Source: Psychrobacter sp. UBA3480 (lineage in GTDB: Bacteria > Pseudomonadota > Gammaproteobacteria > Pseudomonadales > Moraxellaceae). Taken from it: DNA of 64,000 nucleotides. Of the stretch, positions 57,593 through 64,000 are shown piece after piece. The DNA lies in assembly GCF_002377945.1 (NCBI RefSeq), contig NZ_DFQV01000020.1, positions 317,412-381,411 of the forward strand, written 5' to 3'. Numbering within the stretch: position 1 is the first letter of the stretch; each line of letters starts with the position of its first letter. A program made the translations under genes and the position numbers. The notes beneath the pieces are model-generated. The model ran no database searches, was not told the origin of the DNA, and worked only from the letters and a program-made list of their open reading frames with translations.

Positions 57593-57650
57593 ATGTTGTG
57601 AAATAATCTTGATCAATCATACAAGCTCGTAGTGGTTAAACTATAAGCGC

Positions 57651-58217
57651 TTATTTCAACTTAGTCGTATCAGAATCATGAGCTAATAGACCTTCTTCAG
57701 TCACATCTAACTCTTCATGTCTGAGCTCTACTTGAATGCTGTCAGTATGTACATGAGTGCTCTTATTGATTTCGATGTCTTGGATAGCGTAGGTATCTTT
57801 GGTAATGGTAGCCACTTGGCGAGATAGCACAATATCAATCGGTGCATCGCCAATCTCTATTTGTTTACCATTAATAGTTACTACAGCTTTGCTATCCAAA
57901 GAAGGCTCGACGTGGCGCAATATGTCTTTCTCATCATAGTTACCAGAGAGTAAATCTTGGCTCTCCGCGTCATGGTACTCAGTACGAATGGTGATATATT
58001 CTTCTACCAACTCAATTGGCACTTCGACAGTTTTAGTGCGTGAATGCTTGGTAACGGTCACTTTACCCACATCTAAGCGTTCTTTGTTAATCACAGGACG
58101 TTCTTCTAATAGCTCTAAATGTCCAACATTGACGGTATTATTCGTCTGCTTCGTTGAGATATTTTGTTCTTTATCCAAGTCATCTTGGTAAAGGCTGTTT
58201 CCATTTTCAGTAGTCAT
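57651..58217 (-). CDS. YsnF/AvaK (DUF2382) domain protein
   Basis: 188 residues. The DUF2382 repeats are visible as LELLEERPVINKERLDVGKVTVTKHSRTKTVEVPIELVEEYITIRTEYHD, then VVTINGKQIEIGDAPIDIVLSRQVATITKDTYAIQDIEINK and HTDSIQVELRHEELDV. This family is stress-related in Bacillus and other bacteria; the molecular role is unknown. AAAGGAAT precedes the ATG. It lies downstream of a PRC-barrel/DUF2382 gene on the same strand and is a shorter paralogue lacking the PRC-barrel, but a terminator separates them. Confidence 0.85.
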   Translation of the reverse strand: MTTENGNSLYQDDLDKEQNISTKQTNNTVNVGHLELLEERPVINKERLDVGKVTVTKHSRTKTVEVPIELVEEYITIRTEYHDAESQDLLSGNYDEKDILRHVEPSLDSKAVVTINGKQIEIGDAPIDIVLSRQVATITKDTYAIQDIEINKSTHVHTDSIQVELRHEELDVTEEGLLAHDSDTTKLK

Positions 58218-58337
58218 TGTTATTCCTTTATAATTATAAAATGATGAGTTTTCAACAATCTAAAACGTTATATGCCAACTACATATATTAACTAGCTACA
58301 TTGAATACTATAAACCATTCGCTCATATTATGAATAC

Positions 58338-58366
58338 AAAAAAGACCAGAGACATGCTCTGATCTT
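58338..58366 (-). terminator. Terminator after the PRC-barrel gene
   Basis: AAGACCAGAG and CTCTGATCTT form a 10-bp stem with one mismatch; on the minus strand it is followed by a T-run. Confidence 0.7.
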
Positions 58367-58460
58367 AATGGCTAAACAGATGAGCTTAGCTACTTATTAC
58401 TACCATGTTCAACTGACGATATAGGAAACTTATGTCGTTAAACTATGACATATTAGCATA

Positions 58461-59309
58461 TTACATGCCACGAGCACGGCGTACATCTTCTGCTGTGATA
58501 CCATCACGGTCTACTAAGTTACCTTCACGGTCAACCACGTTGCCGTCGCCATCAACATCTAGCTCTTCGCGTTGAATAGTCTCAATTAAGGTTTCAGTAT
58601 GGTGATCGGTCGTTTTACCGACATTTACTTCTTCAGAAACATAGGTTTCTTTGCTAACGCGAGCACGTTCGGCTTGTAGTTCGACTTCAACTGTTTCGGT
58701 AGCATCGAGGTCGCCGATGCGGCGGTCTGTTGGACGATCTACGCTAGTACGTTGAATATTGGCATGTTCTTCTTCTAAATCTACATCGACATTACGTTCT
58801 TCAGTGACGACATGCTTACCTACTTTTACTAGACCAGCAACAATACGGTCTTTGTTGACTGTCAGACGCTCTTCTAATAGCTCTAGCGTATTTGGTGCGT
58901 CATAAGAATGATCGGCAATATCAACGCGATCTTCTACAGGGAGTGTATCGGCAGTAAATGCTTGACGATCTCTTTCGTACTGCTCTTTATAGCTGTACTG
59001 GTAATCGTGATCGTATACTTCCATGGCTTCTACTTGTGTTTTGGTCAAGCTATCAAAGAAGACATCATCACCAACGATACGTGCTAGACCTGCTGGTACT
59101 AGTACTTCTTTTGAACTAAACCAACCGCCTGCGTCTACGATTAAGTAACGGATGCGGCCAGTCGTATCTTCGACTAGGGCGCCTTCGATCTTACCGATTT
59201 TCTCTTCATTGATACCGTAAGCAGTTTTGTGCGTTGGATCATAATAGTCATCACCAATTAAATCTTGATGAGTAGCTTGAATATCTTTTAAACGGATTAG
59301 TTGACTCAT
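58461..59309 (-). CDS. PRC-barrel and DUF2382 domain protein
   Basis: 282 residues. The N-terminal PRC-barrel (about 20-95: GKIEGALVEDTTGRIRYLIVDAGGWFSSKEVLVPAGLARI) is followed by a linker and a DUF2382 part (LELLEERLTVNKDRIVAGLVKVGKHVVTEERNVDVDLEEEHANI and the rest). The tail DVDGDGNVVDREGNLVDRDG resembles calcium-loop sequence. It is acidic, soluble and probably cytoplasmic. Proteins of this kind are linked to desiccation, salt or general stress. AAGGA lies 7 nt before the ATG. It shares the DUF2382 part with the next gene, so the pair arose by duplication or domain loss. Confidence 0.87.
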   Translation of the reverse strand: MSQLIRLKDIQATHQDLIGDDYYDPTHKTAYGINEEKIGKIEGALVEDTTGRIRYLIVDAGGWFSSKEVLVPAGLARIVGDDVFFDSLTKTQVEAMEVYDHDYQYSYKEQYERDRQAFTADTLPVEDRVDIADHSYDAPNTLELLEERLTVNKDRIVAGLVKVGKHVVTEERNVDVDLEEEHANIQRTSVDRPTDRRIGDLDATETVEVELQAERARVSKETYVSEEVNVGKTTDHHTETLIETIQREELDVDGDGNVVDREGNLVDRDGITAEDVRRARGM

Positions 59310-59707
59310 TGTTATATTCCTTTTTTGCGAGTTTATTTTTTATAATGTAATGGTTAGTGTTGTTATTAATTTTTGGTAAAACCATATTTATTACAGTTAA
59401 TGGTAAGCCAAATGAATAGCTTCCCTATCAACTTGTAGCTATCCTAACACCGTGATTTTTGATGAGATATATGAGCAAGGTAGCAAAGTGTGCGCTTGCA
59501 GTAATTGCGTGTAATAGGCTGTAAGTGGCATAACATAGGAGGGGGTAGAAGTTAACGAGTCTTTACACAGAGTAATATTTAACATTCATCGATAAAGATC
59601 AGACACAAAAAAACCGCATTACCATTAGCAATGCGGTTTCTCAATAAATAACGACTATATAACTATTATTCAGCTAACTTACTTTAAGTCAGTTAAACCT
59701 GCTTTAT
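59310..59707. other. Intergenic region upstream of the PRC-barrel gene
   Basis: About 400 bp, with the control region of the PRC-barrel gene and the thiolase terminator (59606-59640). No gene or repeat was recognised. Confidence 0.4.
59606..59640 (-). terminator. Terminator after the thiolase gene
   Basis: A perfect 10-bp stem AAACCGCATT/AATGCGGTTT; on the minus strand it is followed by a T-run. Confidence 0.85.
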
Positions 59708-60889
59708 TTAAGCAAGCTCGATAGCAACGGCTACCGCTTCACCACCACCGATACATAGTGTTGCGATGCCTTTTTTGCCACCAGTACGTTTTAGAGAGTT
59801 AATAAGCGTAATTAGAATACGAGCACCTGAACAACCTACTGGATGTCCAAGGGCACATGCACCGCCTTCGATATTTACTTTAGCATGGTCAAGTTTTAAC
59901 TCGTCCATCGCAGCCATAGTAACCATCGCAAAGGCTTCGTTAATTTCCCACAGATCTACATCATCTACTGACCAGCCAGCACCTGCTAATACTTTTTCGA
60001 TGGCACCGATTGGCGCAATAGTAAATTCGCTTGGGTGACGTGAGTTTGAGGCAGTAGCAACAATGCGAGCTTGATAATCAAGGCCTTCAGCTTTCGCTTG
60101 TGACTCTTTCATCACGACGACTGCTGCAGCACCGTCCGAGATTGAGCTAGCGTTTGCGGCAGTGATTGTACCATCTTTAGCAAATGCTGGACGCAAAGTA
60201 GGAATGCGATCAGCGTTGGCAAGGGCAGGTTGCTCATCGGTATCAACAGTTTGCTCGCCTTTGCGAGTGGCAAACGTGACAGGCTCGATCTCATCTTTAA
60301 AGTGGTTATCTTTAATCGCAGTTAGCGCACGGTTCAATGACTCAATAGCAAACTCATCCATTTGCTCACGTGTATAGCCTTTTTCATCAGCCATTTCTTG
60401 AGCAAACATACCCATAAGCTTACCAGTATCAGCATCTTCTAGGCCATCTAAGAACATATGGTCTTTGACTTCTTTGTGACCCATACGATAGCCGCCACGT
60501 GAACCTGGCATGATATACGGTGCATTCGTCATTGACTCCATGCCACCTGCAACAGCGACGTTGAAGCTGCCCGCTTTGATACCATCATGCGCTTGCATGA
60601 CTGCTTTTAAGCCTGAACCACAAAGCTTATTAATAGTGACAGCACCAGTCGCATCCGGTAGACCTGCTTTGCGCATGGCTTGACGAGCAGGGCCTTGACC
60701 CAGACCTGCCGTCAAGATACAACCCATGATCACTTCATCAACACTGTCAGCGCTAACACCTGAACGTTCGACAGCAGCTTTGATAGCGGCGGCACCCAGT
60801 TCGGTAGCACTCATGTCTTTTAGTGCGCCTTGAAAGCCACCCATTGGTGTACGTGCGCCGTTTAGGATTACAATTGCATCATTTGACAT
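59708..60889 (-). CDS. Acetyl-CoA C-acetyltransferase (thiolase)
   Basis: 393 residues, the length of biosynthetic thiolase II. It condenses two acetyl-CoA to acetoacetyl-CoA, or the reverse. The catalytic residues are clear: Cys90 in NKLCGSGLKA, His in GGACALGHPVGCSGARI and Cys in TLCIGGGEAVAV; NEAFAM is also intact. AAGGAAT precedes the ATG. It follows hom by 109 bp on the same strand, in the place where thrC stands in Pseudomonas. The physiological path (short-chain fatty acids, PHB or amino acid breakdown) is not shown by the neighbours. Confidence 0.94.
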   Translation of the reverse strand: MSNDAIVILNGARTPMGGFQGALKDMSATELGAAAIKAAVERSGVSADSVDEVIMGCILTAGLGQGPARQAMRKAGLPDATGAVTINKLCGSGLKAVMQAHDGIKAGSFNVAVAGGMESMTNAPYIMPGSRGGYRMGHKEVKDHMFLDGLEDADTGKLMGMFAQEMADEKGYTREQMDEFAIESLNRALTAIKDNHFKDEIEPVTFATRKGEQTVDTDEQPALANADRIPTLRPAFAKDGTITAANASSISDGAAAVVVMKESQAKAEGLDYQARIVATASNSRHPSEFTIAPIGAIEKVLAGAGWSVDDVDLWEINEAFAMVTMAAMDELKLDHAKVNIEGGACALGHPVGCSGARILITLINSLKRTGGKKGIATLCIGGGEAVAVAIELA

Positions 60890-60998
60890 CGTTATTATTC
60901 CTTGTTGTGCGTTTTGATTAAGTATCTACCAAGAAACCAGATGCCGATTGGCTAGCTTTTGCTTATATTATAAGCATCTGTCTTCTTCAGTATGTGGT

Positions 60999-62339
60999 TT
61001 ATGCTAGCTCATCTAATCGTATGCGTACCACTTTATCAGTAATGGTCTCTAACTTTTCAATTTTTTCGATAGCGAGATTCATCTGACTCTCGACCACAGG
61101 TAGCGTCAGAATAATCACCGGCACTTGACCTACTTTATGCGCAGGCTTTTGCAAGATTGCATCAATATTGATACCAGCATCACTTAGGATGCGCGTGATA
61201 TCTGCCAATACGCCTGGGCTATCATAAGCATGCACACGCAAATAATATCCAGTTACCATCTGATCAGCGCGCAATATAGGTGTGTCCGATAGCTGGTCAG
61301 GAATAAATGCTAAATGTGGAACATGATGTCCAGTATTGCTCTGATCGTCGCGGTCTTTGCTACCCAGTACACGAACCAAATCCATGACATCGGCCATCAC
61401 TGCAGAAGCAGTTGCACCAGCACCAGCGCCATCGCCGCAATAGAGTGTCTGCCCAAGTGGATGTGAGTTAACCAATACTGCGTTTTTCACACCATTGACG
61501 TTCGCCAATAGCGCATCTTGTGGAATAAGTGTCGGGTGTACGCGTAATTCAACCCCTGCATCACCATCGTTTTCGCTATCGCGGCGTACTGCAAACCCTA
61601 AATGCTTGATACGGTAGCCAAGCTCTTCGGCATAGTTCACGTCTTGCAGGGTAATGCCAGTAATACCTTCACAGTAAACTTTATCAAACTGTAGCGGGAT
61701 ACCAAATGCTATTGAGGCAAGTAGCGCCAATTTATGAGCAGCATCAATACCTTCAACATCAAAAGTAGGATCTGCTTCTGCGTAACCCAACTCTTGTGCT
61801 TCGCTTAATACGTCGGCAAACGGACGGCCCTTATCACGCATTTCAGTCATGATAAAGTTACCAGTACCGTTGATGATACCCGCGAGCCAGTCGATTTTGT
61901 TGGCAGCAAGTGCTTCACGCATTACCTTAATAATTGGAATACCGCCTGCTACCGCTGCTTCATAAGCAACATGCACATTGTTTTCTTCAGCGAAAGCAAA
62001 AATCTCATTACCGTGTTCAGCGAGTAGAGCCTTGTTTGCCGTAACCACATGCTTGCCGTTTTTGATGGCCTGCATAATGACGTCTTTGGCTAAGGTGGTA
62101 CCACCAATCACTTCGATAACAATATCGACGTTGTCGCTTGCGGCAATTGCCATCAGATCGCTGTTTTGCATGATATTGGCATCAATATCATCACGCTGAC
62201 GACGCGTACCAACTTCGGTAATAATAATGTCGCGTCCGCTACGGCGTTTTAGCTCATTTAAATTGTCATTGATCAGATTGATCACGCCCGTTCCGACGGT
62301 GCCCAGACCAAGTATCGCTAGTTTGATGGAATTACTCAC
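60999..62339 (-). CDS. hom: Homoserine dehydrogenase
   Basis: 446 residues from a GTG at 62339 with GAGGAT upstream. It reduces aspartate semialdehyde to homoserine for threonine and methionine. The NAD(P) site GLGTVGTG is at 11-18; ANKALLAEHG, AYEAAVAGGIPII, INGTGNFIMTEM and EADPTFDVEGIDAAHKL mark the catalytic core. A C-terminal ACT domain (YYLRVHAYDSPGVLADITRILSDAGINIDAILQKP) allows feedback by threonine. It lies downstream of dsbC as in Pseudomonas, but thrC does not follow. Confidence 0.96.
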   Translation of the reverse strand: MSNSIKLAILGLGTVGTGVINLINDNLNELKRRSGRDIIITEVGTRRQRDDIDANIMQNSDLMAIAASDNVDIVIEVIGGTTLAKDVIMQAIKNGKHVVTANKALLAEHGNEIFAFAEENNVHVAYEAAVAGGIPIIKVMREALAANKIDWLAGIINGTGNFIMTEMRDKGRPFADVLSEAQELGYAEADPTFDVEGIDAAHKLALLASIAFGIPLQFDKVYCEGITGITLQDVNYAEELGYRIKHLGFAVRRDSENDGDAGVELRVHPTLIPQDALLANVNGVKNAVLVNSHPLGQTLYCGDGAGAGATASAVMADVMDLVRVLGSKDRDDQSNTGHHVPHLAFIPDQLSDTPILRADQMVTGYYLRVHAYDSPGVLADITRILSDAGINIDAILQKPAHKVGQVPVIILTLPVVESQMNLAIEKIEKLETITDKVVRIRLDELA

Positions 62340-62742
62340 AGTATCCTCAAGAGGTTAAATACAATGAAGTCAGTATAAGCGGTGACAGTGTCAAGTGAGT
62401 CTGCGACATCAAACAGAATGTCTGTGCGCATTGTCTAGTGCTACCTGCCTATCTACTTCATCGTAGTTGAATAAAAAAAGCTCAAATAAAAAGGGTGTTG
62501 CTCATTTTGCATCGCGCTTTATCGTATCATACCGACAAGGCATTGTGCCGTCTATACAATCTCATAAAAGCCAATGTTCTAAAGGCTAATATCATAAAGG
62601 CCAATGTTATAAAGACAACGTCATCAAGGTTATATCAGCTTACGATTATAAAAAAGCAGTAGCTTCAATCTTGTTTGGCATATGCATATGTCATTTATGC
62701 TTGATTACTCATATTAGTTACTAATACTGGTAATTCATATGA
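62340..62742. other. Intergenic region between dsbC and hom
   Basis: About 400 bp. It contains the tandem repeat at 62563-62621. No terminator with a clear stem and T-run was found behind dsbC, so the hom promoter or leader may lie here. Confidence 0.4.
62563..62621. repeat. Imperfect tandem repeat, two units of about 30 bp
   Basis: The two units begin cataaaagccaatgtt (62563) and cataaaggccaatgtt (62593). Each contains a second half similar to the first (taaaggctaatat, taaagacaacgt), so it can also be read as four units of about 15 bp. Confidence 0.6.
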
Positions 62743-63597
62743 TTAGTTAGCACCTACTGCTTGTGCCAATTCTGCTGCAGGTAAGTAGCCACCTACTTGT
62801 TGTCCTGTTTCGGTAAACACCGCAGGCGTACCGCGCACACCAAGTCTTGAACCTAGAGCCATATGCTCTTGTACAGGGTTAGTACAGCTAGGGGCTTGTA
62901 CATTGGCACCGATTTTTGCTTGATCCATCGCAGCTTTACGATCCTGACTACACCAGATAGCTTCCATTTTTGGTACAGACTCTTGACTGCGTGGCCATGC
63001 CAGATAACGAACCTCGATACCGCGCGCATTGATATCATCCATTTCTGAATGTAGTTTGCGACAGTAGCCACAGTCTGCATCGGTAAAGGCATAGATGACG
63101 GCTTTAGTTTCACCTTTTGCTGGATAAATCACCATGTCTTTTTTATCGACGGCTTTTAGCGCTTCTTGTGCTGTCGTAGCAACTAGGGCGGCACTGATAT
63201 CAACTGGAGCGGCATCACCCACAGCAATGATCTGACCTTGAATAATATGCTTGCCAGCTTTATCAGTAAAGAAAGAAGGTAGACCTTCAGCGGTCACCCA
63301 ATAAATACCATCCATATCTGTCGGTACAGCTGAAACGATAGTTTCCTCGATACCAGAGTTCTTTAGATTCGCCTGTAACGCCTTCACCACGGTTGTATCA
63401 TTACCAGCTGAAGGCTTAGTAGCAGTGGATTTTGTCTGTGCAGCGTTTACAACACTGGTATTGCTGGTTGCATCAGCGGCATTGTTTGAGCAGCCAGCAG
63501 CGATACCAACTAACAGCGCACTCATCATAAAACGAGATAGAACGGTACGAGAAAGAGGGTTACGCAAGGTGGTATTTTTGATAGTGGGGAACGGCAT
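62743..63597 (-). CDS. dsbC: Disulfide isomerase DsbC, predicted lipoprotein
   Basis: 284 residues. The signal ends in a lipobox-like IAAGC (Cys36), which would anchor the protein to a membrane; ordinary DsbC is soluble. After a Thr/Ala linker come the dimerisation domain (about 67-130) and the thioredoxin domain with FTDADCGYCRKLH (Cys176/Cys179), the structural pair Cys216/Cys238, and cis-Pro258 in GTPAV. It shuffles wrong disulfides in the periplasm and is kept reduced by DsbD, also encoded in this window. AGGAAACCCGT precedes the ATG. hom follows 403 bp downstream. Confidence 0.92.
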   Translation of the reverse strand: MPFPTIKNTTLRNPLSRTVLSRFMMSALLVGIAAGCSNNAADATSNTSVVNAAQTKSTATKPSAGNDTTVVKALQANLKNSGIEETIVSAVPTDMDGIYWVTAEGLPSFFTDKAGKHIIQGQIIAVGDAAPVDISAALVATTAQEALKAVDKKDMVIYPAKGETKAVIYAFTDADCGYCRKLHSEMDDINARGIEVRYLAWPRSQESVPKMEAIWCSQDRKAAMDQAKIGANVQAPSCTNPVQEHMALGSRLGVRGTPAVFTETGQQVGGYLPAAELAQAVGAN

Positions 63598-64000
63598 ACG
63601 GGTTTCCTATAGGCGTCGCGCCTAATCATGAGTTCGTTATAAAAAGCACTATAAACTTGTCTATATAGTAATGTGTCTTGGCAGTGTTTTAAAGGTCTAA
63701 CATTGAAGAAGTTTTTATAACTTATTGATAATAAAAGATAGGTAGTAACAGCCTTCATATTACCATATTTACGCCAAATAATAGCGAACGGAAGACTGCC
63801 AAGAAGTATCAACAAAGCCAACTTTAAAGAATAGCTATCAACATAAATTCAAAAAACAAGATACATTTGTGCTATTTAACATAGTTGCTTGAACTTGTAG
63901 TCTAAGGCTAATCGCATTGTTTTTATAAAAATCTATATAAAATGCGTTGTATAAACTATTTGAGAACGACTTACTTTAACAAATTTGCTTTAAGGAGCAC
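63598..64000. other. Upstream region of dsbC and right edge of the window
   Basis: No complete gene. A perfect small palindrome TAGGCG-TCG-CGCCTA lies at 63610-63624, just upstream of the dsbC ribosome site. The last bases TTAAGGAGCAC look like a ribosome site for a plus-strand gene that starts just outside the window. Confidence 0.45.

Overview
This 64-kb window looks like chromosome of a gammaproteobacterium of the family Moraxellaceae, most likely Psychrobacter. The reasons are the AtfA-type wax ester synthase, the MetR, PldA and FdxA sequences, type II secretion genes scattered singly along the chromosome, the gene content and an AT-leaning base composition. The genus is inferred from protein character, not from a database search. 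Almost the whole window is ordinary housekeeping chromosome with short accessory patches. No prophage, intact insertion sequence, CRISPR array or rRNA gene was seen.

Layout. 1-4140: a partial GatB/YqeY gene and rpsU on the minus strand. A 269-bp non-coding element with terminal inverted repeats follows, then two lipoprotein genes (one a c-type cytochrome), tsaD and fluC. 4141-5985: an AT-rich accessory patch with an ankyrin protein, a broken upstream reading frame and an unrecognised gene. 5988-9919: metR and a potABC polyamine transporter. 10310-16000: beta-carbonic anhydrase, glyoxalase I, MscS, cytochrome c' lipoprotein, hemF and ribA. 16112-25095: dxs, suhB, wax ester synthase, thiG, gspE, an exported RidA and a DUF4442 protein. 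25368-29200: a 108-bp repeat, an mcrB-mcrC pair, and tRNA-Pro, tRNA-Arg and tRNA-His. 29646-39937: an AraC regulator, an orphan gene, gspF, gspG, a free-standing DsbD N-terminal domain followed by full dsbD, pldA and comF. 40130-49829: a type IV pilus block with seven genes of minor-pilin and PilY1 type, then two major-pilin-like genes. 49864-64000: fdxA, mutS, secA, a lipoprotein, two DUF2382 stress-type genes, thiolase, hom and dsbC.

How the parts work together. The pilus genes fimT-pilV-pilW-pilX-pilY1-pilE-pilE form one tightly packed operon. This operon, pilA and the second pilin gene are each preceded by a sequence that fits the sigma-54 (-24/-12) promoter with the correct spacing, which suggests one shared RpoN control. 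Periplasmic thiol chemistry is represented by full DsbD, an extra DsbD alpha-domain protein and a lipoprotein form of DsbC. gspE, gspF and gspG supply three type II secretion parts from three separate loci.

The most unusual items are: (1) the element at 1123-1391, two successive long palindromes inside perfect 21-bp terminal repeats flanked by TA; (2) a family of about 108 bp, with one copy at 25368-25475 and a diverged, inverted copy at 50219-50325; (3) the three matching sigma-54-like sites at pilus genes; (4) the solo DsbD N-terminal domain next to dsbD; (5) the small accessory patch at 4.2-5.8 kb, which may be a remnant toxin-immunity locus.
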